64,000 nucleotides of DNA from Solihabitans fulvus (lineage in GTDB: Bacteria > Actinomycetota > Actinomycetes > Mycobacteriales > Pseudonocardiaceae): NCBI RefSeq assembly GCF_008386585.1, contig NZ_VUOB01000023.1, positions 1-64,000 on the forward strand, given 5' to 3'. The translations under genes and the position numbers were made by a program. Of the stretch, positions 54,908-63,644 are shown piece by piece; the first letter of the stretch is position 1; the number at the start of each line of letters is the position of its first letter. The notes beneath the pieces were generated by a model. It saw nothing but the letters and a program-made list of their open reading frames with translations, was not told where the DNA came from and made no database searches.

Positions 54908-55504
54908 CTATCGAAGCTCGGCCAACTCCGGTGTGGACACGTGCAGCACCTCGTACCGCTCCGTCGCGTCCTCCTCCGGCGGGACCGCGTCCGCCCACAG
55001 GACGAACCGCAGCAGCCGCCAGTCGCGCGGATCGACGGCGAGGGCGGCGGTGTGCACGTCCTCGCGTCGAGCCAGCTTCGCCAGTTCCTCGGTCTCCCGC
55101 TCGATCCTGGCGGCCAGGCCGAGCCCGGTGTCGTCGGCGTCGGTCGGCAGTGCGGTGAGCCGCCGCGAGGCCGCCTTCGGCGCGGCGGCCCTGGCGGGCC
55201 CGGCCACGGCGGCGATGCCGGTCCAGTGGTCGACGCTCGGGCGGCCGAAGAAGCGGATGATGTTCTGGAACCGGCCGCTGCCGGTGACCAAGAAATCGCT
55301 CATGGACGCGGTGTCGTTCCACAGGTACACGCAGGCGTACTCGTTGACCGGCGAGCCGTCGACGCCCCGGTCGCGAAAGAGGTACGCCTTGAGGCCGAGG
55401 CCGGCGCGGTCGTCCAGGGAGTGCACGGCGGCCCCGACGCGCTCGCGGAGCTGCCGCGTGTCGTAGTCGGCCGGCAGGGTGAAGGCGTACTGCATGGCGT
55501 ACAT
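54908..55504 (-). CDS. DUF4865 protein
   Basis: This 198-residue protein has the DUF4865 pattern MQYAFTLPADYDTRQLRERV, GLGLKAYLFRDRGVDGSPVNEYACVYLWND and RFFGRPSVDHWTGIA. The family has a ferredoxin-like fold, function unknown, and often sits beside TetR-controlled cupins, as here. ATGs at 55504 and 55495 are both possible. It is the last gene of a TetR-cupin-DUF4865 cluster on the minus strand. Confidence 0.85.
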   Translation of the reverse strand: MYAMQYAFTLPADYDTRQLRERVGAAVHSLDDRAGLGLKAYLFRDRGVDGSPVNEYACVYLWNDTASMSDFLVTGSGRFQNIIRFFGRPSVDHWTGIAAVAGPARAAAPKAASRRLTALPTDADDTGLGLAARIERETEELAKLARREDVHTAALAVDPRDWRLLRFVLWADAVPPEEDATERYEVLHVSTPELAELR

Positions 55505-55524
55505 GGGATGCGTCCGTTCCTCGA

Positions 55525-55923
55525 TCAGCCGGCCAGGTACTCGGCGTCGGTCACGGGTTCGCCGCGCTCCGCCTCGGTGCCGTCCTCGGCGACCTCCTGG
55601 ATGGCCAGGTGGGTCATGAAAGTGGTCGGCCCTGCGCCGTGCCAGTGCCACTCGCCGGCGGCGACGCGCACGCTGTCGCCCGCGCGGATCGTCTCCACCG
55701 GCCCGCCGCGCCGCTGAACCAGCCCGGTGCCCTCGGTGACGTACAGGACCTGGCCGAGCGGGTGGCTGTGCCACACCGTGCGTGTGCCGGGGGCGAAGTG
55801 GACGCTGTCGACCCGCACCCGGGACGGCTCGGCCGGGCCGCTGATCTCGTCGATCCAGGCGGGCCCGGTCAGCCATTCGGTCGGTGCTGCGGCGGTCGGG
55901 GCCTGCGTACGCGTGACGTGCAT
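55525..55923 (-). CDS. cupin (mandelonitrile lyase-like) protein
   Basis: This 132-residue single-domain cupin has the metal motif WHSHPLGQVLYV with the later HWHGAG: these give the two His plus His ligand set. Related plant and bacterial cupins act as (R)-selective hydroxynitrile lyases or in quinol metabolism, but substrate is not inferable. It sits between the TetR and DUF4865 genes with short gaps, so is probably co-regulated. Confidence 0.87.
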   Translation of the reverse strand: MHVTRTQAPTAAAPTEWLTGPAWIDEISGPAEPSRVRVDSVHFAPGTRTVWHSHPLGQVLYVTEGTGLVQRRGGPVETIRAGDSVRVAAGEWHWHGAGPTTFMTHLAIQEVAEDGTEAERGEPVTDAEYLAG

Positions 55924-55973
55924 GGTGTGGCGCGCTCCTCGGCGATTCCTGGCTCTGCTGGGTGATTCCTGGC

Positions 55974-56540
55974 TCAGCGGGTCTGGGCGGCGAGCAGTCC
56001 GAGCACGCCGTCGACGGCCTGGTCGAACGGCGCCGTGGAGTCGGCGGCGCGGGCCAGCACATAGCCGCCCTGGAGCACCGCGACGATGGTGGAGGCGGTG
56101 GCGGCGGGGTCGAGCGTGTCGGTCAGTTCGCCCCGGTCGCGGCCCTCGGCGAGCACCTCGGCGAGCCTGCCGCGCATCGCGGTGAAGGTCTGCTCGACCG
56201 GGCGGCGCAGGACCGGATCGGCCATCACGTCGGGGTCCTGGGTGAGCCGGCCGATGGGACAGCCCTTGAGCACGTCCCGCTCGCGCCGCAGATAGGCGGC
56301 GATCCGCTCGACCGAGGTGCCGGGCGCGGTGAACTGCCCTTCGGCCGCCGCGAGCATCTCCTCGGCGGTGCGGCTGATCGCGGCCAGCGCCAGGTCGGGC
56401 TTGCCGTCGAAGTGGTGGTACATGCTGCCCTGGCCGACCCCGGCCCGCTGCTGGATGGCCTTCGGGCTGGTGCCGACATACCCGCGCTCCCACAACAGCT
56501 CGCGGGTGCTTTCGATGAGGCGGTCCGCCGTGTACGTCAC
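55974..56540 (-). CDS. TetR family repressor
   Basis: This 188-residue protein has the TetR HTH (ESTRELLWERGYVGTSPKAIQQRAGVGQGSMYHHFDGKPDL). The GTG at 56540 (MTYTADRLIE) is taken as start because a palindrome and -10-like TATGTA lie just upstream; the ATG at 56555 overlaps that element. It heads the minus-strand cupin and DUF4865 genes and is divergent from an epimerase gene. Confidence 0.85.
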   Translation of the reverse strand: MTYTADRLIESTRELLWERGYVGTSPKAIQQRAGVGQGSMYHHFDGKPDLALAAISRTAEEMLAAAEGQFTAPGTSVERIAAYLRRERDVLKGCPIGRLTQDPDVMADPVLRRPVEQTFTAMRGRLAEVLAEGRDRGELTDTLDPAATASTIVAVLQGGYVLARAADSTAPFDQAVDGVLGLLAAQTR

Positions 56541-56550
56541 GGAGTCAGTG

Positions 56551-56566
56551 TACATACCAGTAGGTA
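56551..56566. promoter_or_regulatory. candidate TetR autoregulatory operator
   Basis: TACATACCAGTAGGTA is an imperfect palindrome overlapping the likely promoter of the TetR gene, 83 nt before the divergent epimerase start. Confidence 0.5.
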
Positions 56567-56648
56567 CAACGCGTGGTGCGGTGTTGAAGACGACTCCGGT
56601 GGATCTTGTGCCTTTCAACGGGCACCCGCCCTCGGCAAGATGTGGACC

Positions 56649-57689
56649 ATGCCCCGTCGCCTGCTCGTTCTCGGTTCCTCCTGGTTCCTCGGCCGCGCCG
56701 TCACCGACGCCGCGCTGACCGCAGGATGGGACGTGACCACGTTCCGCCGTGGCCGCGTCGAGTCCGGGGCCGACCCGGCCGGCGTGACCACCGTCCGCGG
56801 CGACTACGCCGACCCGGCCGCCGTGGCGGCCCTGGCCGAGGCAGGACCGTTCGACGCCGTGGTGGACAACCTGGCATATACGCCACGGGAAACGCTGGCC
56901 GTGGCCCGCGCGCTGGAGCCGGTGGTCGAGCGGTATGTGCTGGTCTCCACCCTCTCCGCCTACGCGGGCTGGCCGATCGAGCCGCTGACCGAGGACTCCG
57001 CCACGCTGGACTGCGCACCCGACGCCGGACCGAACCCCGGACACAACGGCGACCCCGGCCCGTCCACCTATGGCTTCGGCAAGGCCGGCTGCGAGCGAGC
57101 CGTCACCAGCACGTTCGGCGCGGATCGGGTTGCCGTCCTGCGGGCGGGTGTCATCCTCGGCCCGCACGACTACGTCGGCCGGTTGTCGTGGTGGCTGCGG
57201 CGCGTGCGGCGCGGCGGTCGAGTCCTCGCTCCCGGCGACCCGCTTCGCGGGATCCAGCCAATCGACGTCCGTGACGTGGCCGCGTTCGCGCTCCGCTGCG
57301 CCGCCGGGACACCAGGAGTGTTCAACGTGACAGGCCCCGGCACGGAGACTTTCGGCGACCTCCTCGACGCGTGCGCGCGCGTCGTCGAGCCCCCGACGGG
57401 TACGGAACTGGTGTGGGCGTCGGACGAATTCCTTGTGTCCCAAGGCCTTCGGCAGTGGACCGAGCTGCCGCTGTGGCGCGCCTACCCCGGCACGTGGGCC
57501 GTGGACGCCTCCCGCGCCCGCGCGGCCGGGCTGGTCACCAGGTCACTGGCGGAGACGGTGCGGGACACGTGGGAGTGGTTGACGGGCGACGCGCCGGTGG
57601 GCCACGAACGGGCGGGGGAGTTGGGGATCATGCCGGAGCGCGAGGCTGAGGTGCTGGCGGCCTGGACGGACCGTCAGAGCGGGCGGTAG
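56649..57689 (+). CDS. NAD-dependent epimerase/dehydratase family protein
   Basis: This 346-residue extended SDR has LLVLGSSWFLGRAV as the nucleotide motif and a late FGKAGCERAV segment in which YxxxK is YGFGK (Tyr and Lys retained). Such proteins are often called reductases. The ATG at 56649 begins MPRRLLVLGSS; an in-frame ATG three codons before is possible. It is divergent from the TetR gene and convergent with a small membrane-protein gene. Confidence 0.86.
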   Translation: MPRRLLVLGSSWFLGRAVTDAALTAGWDVTTFRRGRVESGADPAGVTTVRGDYADPAAVAALAEAGPFDAVVDNLAYTPRETLAVARALEPVVERYVLVSTLSAYAGWPIEPLTEDSATLDCAPDAGPNPGHNGDPGPSTYGFGKAGCERAVTSTFGADRVAVLRAGVILGPHDYVGRLSWWLRRVRRGGRVLAPGDPLRGIQPIDVRDVAAFALRCAAGTPGVFNVTGPGTETFGDLLDACARVVEPPTGTELVWASDEFLVSQGLRQWTELPLWRAYPGTWAVDASRARAAGLVTRSLAETVRDTWEWLTGDAPVGHERAGELGIMPEREAEVLAAWTDRQSGR

Positions 57690-57727
57690 CCGCCGGCCGA
57701 GGCCGTGTGACGGACAGGGATTGCGCC

Positions 57728-58108
57728 CTACCAGCCCCGCCCGATGACGATCACGGCAGGCACGACAGACACCAGGAACACGGACCAGGAGGCCACGAGC
57801 CACGGCAGAGTGGGTGTTCCCCGGCGGGCGGCGAGGCCGCCGCCGGCCACGGTGAGCAGGATGCCGAGCCCCACGGCGACCAACGGCAGAAACCCCAACA
57901 CCAGATTGACCGTGCTGAGGTTCCTGCTCCCGTCGTGGGACGCGGTGATGTCGGTGAATCCCATGAGGAGCAGCGACAGCGGGACGCAGGCCAGCATGAG
58001 ACCGGCCGACAACCGGAGCCCGCGCCACGGGCCAGGCGTGCGCCTCGTTGGCATACCGGCAAGGAAGTCGCCCGCGAAATGGGTATCGGCACCGGCGGGC
58101 TTCGACAT
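57728..58108 (-). CDS. small three-helix membrane protein
   Basis: This 126-residue protein has helices near residues 38-57, 70-92 and 103-122 (LRLSAGLMLACVPLSLLLMGF, VLGFLPLVAVGLGILLTVAGG, WLVASWSVFLVSVVPAVIVI). It has no recognised domain. Starts at 58108 (MSKPAG) and 58054 (MPTRR) are equally possible. It is convergent with the epimerase gene. Confidence 0.6.
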   Translation of the reverse strand: MSKPAGADTHFAGDFLAGMPTRRTPGPWRGLRLSAGLMLACVPLSLLLMGFTDITASHDGSRNLSTVNLVLGFLPLVAVGLGILLTVAGGGLAARRGTPTLPWLVASWSVFLVSVVPAVIVIGRGW

Positions 58109-58496
58109 GCGACGGCGGTCCCGGGGACGGCGGTCACGTGCTCCTGACCGCTCAGCTCGCAACACGTCGACATCAGCCACGGGGGAATCCTCGCCGGCCC
58201 ATCGCCGCACCGGTATCCGCGTTGCTACTCATTCCGGGCTTGAGTGGCTGACCGGAGCGAGCCAGGTGCCCCGGCGCCATTCCCCATGGGGCTCAGGGCA
58301 ATCCACTGATCTTCGTCTGCGGCTACTCCGACGGGGTGGCGTCTCGTTGGCCTCGCCCTGTCGCGCCTCACAGCCCGCGACACTGACGCGGGGATCGCAG
58401 GCGGCACATCCACCACCAGGGGATCAGGTCGTGGCCGGCAGGTGGCGCAGGAGAGCGATTCCCCAGCCAATCCGGCAGAACCCGCAGGGGGTTGGA

Positions 58497-61400
58497 GTGG
58501 AGTTTCGTGTTCTGGGGCCGCTGGAGGCCCATGGATCCAGCGGTCAGGCTCGTCTGCCGGGGCAACGGCAACCCGCACTGCTGGCCGTCCTGTTGCTGCA
58601 CGCCAACCGAGTGGTCACGGTCGACCAGCTCAGCGAAGTCCTGTGGGGTGAGGCGCCCCCGCCCAACAGCGAGGCGGCGGTGCAGACCTACGTGTTCCGG
58701 CTCCGGGCCGCGCTGGCCGCCGTCGAACCCGACGGGGGCCAGCGGCTGTCGTTCTCGTCCGGCTACCGGCTGCAGGTCGAGCCTGGCGAGTTGGACTTGG
58801 ATGCCTTCCGCGAGCACGTGCAGCGCGGCCGTGACGTGGCCGCTGACGGGCACGACGACACAGCGGCAGCGGCATTTTCTACAGCGCTGGGGCTGTGGCG
58901 CGGCGACGCCCTGGCAGGGCTGCCAGGTACCTACTTCCAGGCCCAGGCCGTTCGGTTGGCAGAGGAGCGGCTGGCCGCGCTGGAAGACCGCGTCGACGCC
59001 GACCTTGCCCTGGGGCGACATGCTGAAGTGGTCGTCGAGTTGCAGGAACTGACCGCGCGGCACCCGGTGCGGGAACGCCCGCGCGGCCAGTTGATGCTGG
59101 CCTTGCACAGATCCGGTCGACGCGCCGAAGCGTTGACCGTGTTCACCGAGCTTCGCGACCACCTCGCCAACGAGCTGGGCATTGACCCCAGCGCGGCGTT
59201 GGCGCGGCTGCACCAACGGATCCTCGCCAACGACGCCACCCTGGACACCCCGCGTCCCGCGCCGTCTGCCCCGCGCAACGATCTGCCCGGCGACATCGCC
59301 GATTTCACTGGCCGCACTACCGAGATGGACCGGCTGCTCGCGGAGATCCCCGCAGACGGGGGACAGGCGGCCGTGGTGATCGAGGCGATCGACGGCATGG
59401 CCGGCGTCGGCAAAACCACCCTCGCCGTGCACGCGGCCCACCACCTCACCGACCGGTACCCCGACGCCCAGTTGTTCATCGACCTGCACGGCCACACCAC
59501 CGAACACGACGCCACCACGCCGCTCACCGCCCTGGACAGCCTGCTGCGGGCGCTGGGCGTGTCCGGCCAGCAGATTCCCACCGACCTGGATCAGCGCGCG
59601 GCCCGCTGGCGTGCCGAACTGGCCGACCGTCGGGCGGTCGTGGTGTTGGACAACGCCGTCAGTGCCAACCAGGTCCGGCCGCTGCTGCCCGGCTCACCGG
59701 GGTGTCTGGTGCTGGTGACCAGCCGCCGGCGCTTGGGCGACCTGGAGACCGCGCAGACCCTCTCGCTGGACGTGCTGCCGGAACAGGACGCGGTCGACCT
59801 GTTCGGTCGTGTCGCCGGAGCTGCCCGCGTCGCGGCGGAGCCGGAGGCTGTCGCGGAGGTGGTGCGGCTGTGCGGGTACCTGCCGTTGGCGATCCGGATC
59901 GCCTCAGCCCGCCTGCGCAGCCGCCCCGCCTGGACCACCGACCACCTGGCCACCCGACTGCGCGCAGAGCACCGCATCCTGACCGAGCTGGCCACCGACG
60001 ACCGCAGCGTCGCCGCCGCCTTCGACCTGTCCCTGCGCGAACTGCCCGCCGACCGTCAACGCCTGTTCCTCCTGCTCGGTGGCGTGCACCCCGGCCCCGA
60101 CCTCGACGCCCACGCCACCGCCGCCCTCGCCGGCACCACCCCCACCGCCGCCGACCATGCACTGGATGCCCTGCACGCGGATCACCTGATCCAGGAGACC
60201 ACTCCCGGCCGGTATCAGTTGCACGACCTGCTGCGTGCCCACGCCCGCAACCACGCGGTTGACCTCGACCCCGACGACTGTGGCCGGGCCACTGCGAGGG
60301 TGCTGGAGTATTACCTGCACACCGCCCACACCGCCACGGGTCATCTGCCCACTCGGCATTTGCCGTTGGTGTCGGTCGCTCCGATCGCTCCTGACCATCC
60401 GTACCCGATCAGCGACGCCCAGCACGCACGCACCTGGCTGAACACCGAGGTCACCACCCTCACCTCCATGGTCAACCTCGCCGCGCAGCACGCCCTCCAC
60501 ACCACCCATGCCGTGCATCTGGCAGCGGCTCTGCACGGTTTCCTGCGTGCCCAGGGGCATTGGGACCGCGCGCTGGGTATCCACCAGACCGCGCTGGACA
60601 CCGCCCAGCACACCGGTGATCGACTTGGTCAAGCCAGCGCCCTCACCAACCTTGGTGACGTGCATTGCCTGCGGGGCAACAATGATGCGGCGATGGATAG
60701 CCTCACCCGCGCCTACGCCCTGTACACCGACCTCGGCAACCCGCTCGGTCAAGCCAGCGCCCTCACCAACCTTGGTGACGTGCAGCGCCTGCGGGGTGAC
60801 TCTGGTGGAGCGATGGATAGCCTCACTCGCGCCTACGCCCTGTACACCGACCTCGGCAGCCAGTTCGGTCAAGCCAACACCGTCCTCCAGCTCGGTGACG
60901 TGCAGCGCGTGCGGGGTGACTTTGGTGGAGCGATGGATAGCCTCACTCGCGCCTACGCCCTGTACACCGACCTCGGCAACCCGCTCGGTCAAGCCAACAC
61001 CGTCCTCCTGCTCGGCGTGGCGCACCGCGAGCGGGGTGACTTTGGTGCGGCGATGGATAGCCTCACCCGTGCCGACGCCCTGTACACCGACCTCGGCAAC
61101 CAGTTCGGTCAAGTAAATACCCTCGCCAATCTCGGCGTGGTGCAGCGCCTGCGGGGTGACTTTGGTGGGGCGATGGAAAGCCTCGCTCGCGCCTACGCCC
61201 TGTACACCGACCTCGGCAACCCGCTTGGTCAAGCTCACGCTCTCGCCCGACTCGGCCTTGTGCAGCATGCGCAGGGTGACTTTGGTGCCGCGATGGATAG
61301 CCTCACCCGCGCCGACACTCTGTACACCGACCTCGGCGACCCGCAGGGCCAAGCCACCACGATGCTGGGCCTCGGCATCACACGACACCAGACCCAGCAC

Positions 61401-61745
61401 TACGACGCTGCCATCGAATCTCTCAACCAGGCACTCGCCCTGTTCACTGATGTCGGCGACACCGATGGTGAGGCCGAGACGTACAACGCGCTAGGCGATC
61501 TGGCGCTGGCGCACTCCGGCGCCGGCGATCCCCGGACGTACTTTGACCTGGCACTCACCCGTGCGCACTCCAGCGGCTGGGCCCTGCACGAGGCCAACGC
61601 CCTGGCCGGACAGGCACGCTGCCTCCTAGCCGCCGACCCCAGCGGTGCCACCACATTGCTGCGTCAAGCCCTGGCCATTCACCAACGCCTCGGCGTACCC
61701 GAAGCAGCCCGCACCGCCGCACTCCTAGCCAGCATCGACTCCTGA
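58497..61745 (+). CDS. AfsR-like SARP/NB-ARC/TPR regulator
   Basis: This 1082-residue protein has an N-terminal SARP winged helix (EFRVLGPLEAHG then SEVLWGEAPPPNSEAAVQTYVFRLRAAL) and BTAD, an NB-ARC ATPase with IDGMAGVGKTTLAVH P-loop, VVLDNA and GLPLAIR-like CGYLPLAIRIASARL, then a C-terminal TPR array. Seven TPRs of 40 residues run about 710-990, several nearly identical. The GTG at 58497 has AGGGGG 5 nt before it. AfsR-type proteins activate secondary metabolism. No biosynthetic genes are adjacent; the next sequence is decayed mobile DNA. Confidence 0.9.
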   Translation: MEFRVLGPLEAHGSSGQARLPGQRQPALLAVLLLHANRVVTVDQLSEVLWGEAPPPNSEAAVQTYVFRLRAALAAVEPDGGQRLSFSSGYRLQVEPGELDLDAFREHVQRGRDVAADGHDDTAAAAFSTALGLWRGDALAGLPGTYFQAQAVRLAEERLAALEDRVDADLALGRHAEVVVELQELTARHPVRERPRGQLMLALHRSGRRAEALTVFTELRDHLANELGIDPSAALARLHQRILANDATLDTPRPAPSAPRNDLPGDIADFTGRTTEMDRLLAEIPADGGQAAVVIEAIDGMAGVGKTTLAVHAAHHLTDRYPDAQLFIDLHGHTTEHDATTPLTALDSLLRALGVSGQQIPTDLDQRAARWRAELADRRAVVVLDNAVSANQVRPLLPGSPGCLVLVTSRRRLGDLETAQTLSLDVLPEQDAVDLFGRVAGAARVAAEPEAVAEVVRLCGYLPLAIRIASARLRSRPAWTTDHLATRLRAEHRILTELATDDRSVAAAFDLSLRELPADRQRLFLLLGGVHPGPDLDAHATAALAGTTPTAADHALDALHADHLIQETTPGRYQLHDLLRAHARNHAVDLDPDDCGRATARVLEYYLHTAHTATGHLPTRHLPLVSVAPIAPDHPYPISDAQHARTWLNTEVTTLTSMVNLAAQHALHTTHAVHLAAALHGFLRAQGHWDRALGIHQTALDTAQHTGDRLGQASALTNLGDVHCLRGNNDAAMDSLTRAYALYTDLGNPLGQASALTNLGDVQRLRGDSGGAMDSLTRAYALYTDLGSQFGQANTVLQLGDVQRVRGDFGGAMDSLTRAYALYTDLGNPLGQANTVLLLGVAHRERGDFGAAMDSLTRADALYTDLGNQFGQVNTLANLGVVQRLRGDFGGAMESLARAYALYTDLGNPLGQAHALARLGLVQHAQGDFGAAMDSLTRADTLYTDLGDPQGQATTMLGLGITRHQTQHYDAAIESLNQALALFTDVGDTDGEAETYNALGDLALAHSGAGDPRTYFDLALTRAHSSGWALHEANALAGQARCLLAADPSGATTLLRQALAIHQRLGVPEAARTAALLASIDS
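60661..61380 (+). repeat. six tandem 120-bp repeats encoding TPRs
   Basis: Units of exactly 120 bp (60661-60780, 60781-60900, 60901-61020, 61021-61140, 61141-61260, 61261-61380) are highly similar, especially over ATGGATAGCCTCAC-CGCGCC and CTGTACACCGACCTCGGC. The reading frame is kept throughout. Confidence 0.92.
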
Positions 61746-61935
61746 CCACACCGCCCCGACCTGAGTGCCGACCACTGCGATCACCGAGCACGTGGGCAGA
61801 CAAGGTCCAGCTGGCACCAATTCCAGAAGAACCCACCGCTACGGCACTACGCCGAAGGCCGCTCGGGCGAGTGTCGGCCCCACCCGGGCGTTGATGGTGC
61901 CAGGATCGACGTGCTCGGGTGATCGAGGCAACGCC

Positions 61936-62073
61936 ATGCCACCACCAACGAAGGTCGAATTGTTCGCGGCCATCCGCCGGGACTCCCGGATGGAGAAGCT
62001 GTCGATCCGTGGTTTGGCGCGCAAATACGGGACTCACCGACGCGCGGTGGGTGACGCACTGAGTTCCCTGGAC
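61936..62073 (+). pseudogene. IS21-type transposase N-terminal fragment
   Basis: The frame from ATG 61936 reads MPPPTKVELFAAIRRDSRMEK, then LSIRGLARKYGTHRRAVGDAL, like the start of IS21-family IstA transposases (HTH region of KVELFAxIRRD-type proteins). Homology stops after about 44 residues; the rest of the transposase and IstB are absent. Confidence 0.65.
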
Positions 62074-62146
62074 CATCCAGGCCAACGGGTGCTGCACCGG
62101 GCCCATACCGGGATCCCCTTCCAGCGGCCCGCAACCGCCGCATCCG

Positions 62147-62395
62147 GGATGCGAGCGGATGCTGGAGCTGATCGACAAGCGCATCGACCCCAGCATGACC
62201 CGCACGGTCGTGCGGCGGCTGACCGAACGGGGGATCAACGTCAAGAGCTATGCCATCCTCGGCTTTCCCGCCGAAACCGCCGCGGAGATCGACACCACCG
62301 TGCGCCTGGTCCACGACCTATGGGAGCTCGGCGATGATCACCGGTGCCGGGTCGTCCCGTACTGCGATTTCGCCCGAGGCGCGTCACACCCGTGA
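62147..62395 (+). pseudogene. radical-SAM protein fragment
   Basis: The frame GCERMLELIDKRI, then SMTRTVVRRLTERGINVKSYAILGFPAETAAEIDTT and VRLVHDLWEL resembles the second half of a radical-SAM TIM barrel (KGYFILGFPTET-type motif). The CxxxCxxC cluster and other parts are missing. A transposase fragment lies directly upstream, so this is probably gene debris. Confidence 0.6.
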
Positions 62396-62540
62396 CCGCG
62401 CACGACTCGTCGTGCTGGCCTACGGGCCTGATCTGGTCGCACTCAGCGGCCACGCCGGCTGAATCATCCTGTCCGCGTCAGCGGTCGGGCTGGCGCTGGC
62501 GATCGGCGCGCTGCCGGCCCAGGCCGCGACAGCGCACGCG

Positions 62541-63005
62541 GTGGGCCACCCATCCGCGCGTTCGGACGCCAGCGACGACGCTGTGGAGGACGGCATCGAC
62601 GAGGCCGAGCTCACCGCCGCCGATAGGGGGTCCATCGAGGGGTCGGCCCTGCGCGTCGACGAGGGCCTCTGCCACAAGAAGCAATTCAGCGACCAGTCGC
62701 TGCACGAGCTGGATCAGGCCATTCAGATGTCACCGATGAAGTTCTCGACGAACCCGTTCCACTACGCGCGCGAGCAGGCGACCAACAGCGTCCACTACGA
62801 ATACACGAACGAGTTCCGCTTGAAGTTGTGTAATAGCCGAGGGTTCAGGGCGGAGTACCTCAACGCGTTCAAGACCGGCAAGTCCAAGTACGCCACCGGC
62901 CTCAAGCCTGGCTACGACGACGAGAAGGCCGTCATGAGCCTCTGCGAGAAGAAGCTGGCCAGCATGCTGAAGACCCTCAAGCAGGAGAGCGTCATCGACA
63001 GTTGA
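62541..63005 (+). CDS. hypothetical protein; exported form seems to have lost its start
   Basis: From GTG 62541 the frame gives 154 residues of unknown function with four cysteines (GLCHKKQF, KLCNSRGF, SLCEKKL) and a Lys-rich end. Just upstream in the same frame is a typical signal-peptide core, LSASAVGLALAIGALPAQA then ATAHA, but it directly follows a stop (TGA 62460-62462) and has no ATG, GTG or TTG. The original n-region was probably lost when the upstream debris joined. The gene may still be used via a non-standard start, or be decaying. Confidence 0.5.
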   Translation: MGHPSARSDASDDAVEDGIDEAELTAADRGSIEGSALRVDEGLCHKKQFSDQSLHELDQAIQMSPMKFSTNPFHYAREQATNSVHYEYTNEFRLKLCNSRGFRAEYLNAFKTGKSKYATGLKPGYDDEKAVMSLCEKKLASMLKTLKQESVIDS

Positions 63006-63118
63006 TCGCCCCTGTCCTGCCCAGTCCCGGCGCCACCGAGGCTGGGCAGGACCCCGCGAGCCGCCGAAACGGCCACGGGCCTCGACCGGTGGGTCGGTTG
63101 TGTGTGCGGATCTGGCCG

Positions 63119-63153
63119 GCCCCGCACGGACCTTGACCGCGTCCGTGCGGGGC
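63119..63153. terminator. bidirectional terminator
   Basis: A perfect 13-bp stem (GCCCCGCACGGAC, 63119-63131, with 63141-63153) and 9-nt loop lies between the convergent hypothetical gene and the PDZ gene. Confidence 0.82.
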
Positions 63154-63171
63154 GGATGCGGCTGCGGTCGC

Positions 63172-63644
63172 TCAGCCGATCGTCACGGTGAAGACAAACT
63201 TGTCGCCTTCAACGTTGCGGTTGGCCTGGATCTTCACGACGTCGCCGGTCTTGTGCTTGGCGAGGGCGGCGTTGAGTTCGTCCGCAGTGTCGGTGGACGT
63301 TCCGCTCTCAAACTTGCCGGTGCTGTCGATGTATTCGATCCAGTCGGCCCGCTTCAGTCCGGCCTTGGCTGCGGGCCCCTTCGGATTCAGCGTGTGGATC
63401 TTGACGGCGACGGGCTCGCCGTCCTGGGTGTACTGGTCCATGATCTGTGAGGTCTCGGTGATGCCGAGTCGGGGATCGGGTGCTTGTTCACCTTGAGCGC
63501 CATGCGGTGCGCCGGGGCCGCTGCCCCGTGGAGGGCGGGGGACGCCTGCGGTGAGGTGGCGTGGGCGGGGGTGGCGAGCAGGGCCATACCGCAGGAGGCG
63601 ACGAAGGCCAGGGCCATGGACGTCGTACGGAAACGCGAGGACAT
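63172..63644 (-). pseudogene. secreted PDZ-domain protein, frameshifted
   Basis: From ATG 63644 one frame encodes a signal peptide (MSSRFRTTSMALAFVASCGM, cleavage near AHA-TS) up to KVNKHPIPD. A PDZ domain then continues in another frame: LGITETSQIMDQYTQDGEP, KGPAAKAGLKRADWIEYIDS and ALAKHKTGDVVKIQ to the stop at 63172. One base added to the CCCC run near 63471-63474 would join them as HPIPRLGITE. Either the gene carries a 1-bp deletion or the sequence has an error there. Confidence 0.75.

Noticed and set aside
58211..58496. A gene in the gap before the SARP regulator
   Set aside because: Open frames here are extensions of the SARP frame without a ribosome site; nothing domain-like is encoded.
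60661..61380. CRISPR-like or satellite array
   Set aside because: The 120-bp units lack unique spacers, keep one reading frame and encode tetratricopeptide repeats.
62336..62462. A 42-codon peptide gene starting at an ATG within the radical-SAM fragment
   Set aside because: It overlaps the fragment, has no ribosome site and no recognisable sequence; likely debris.
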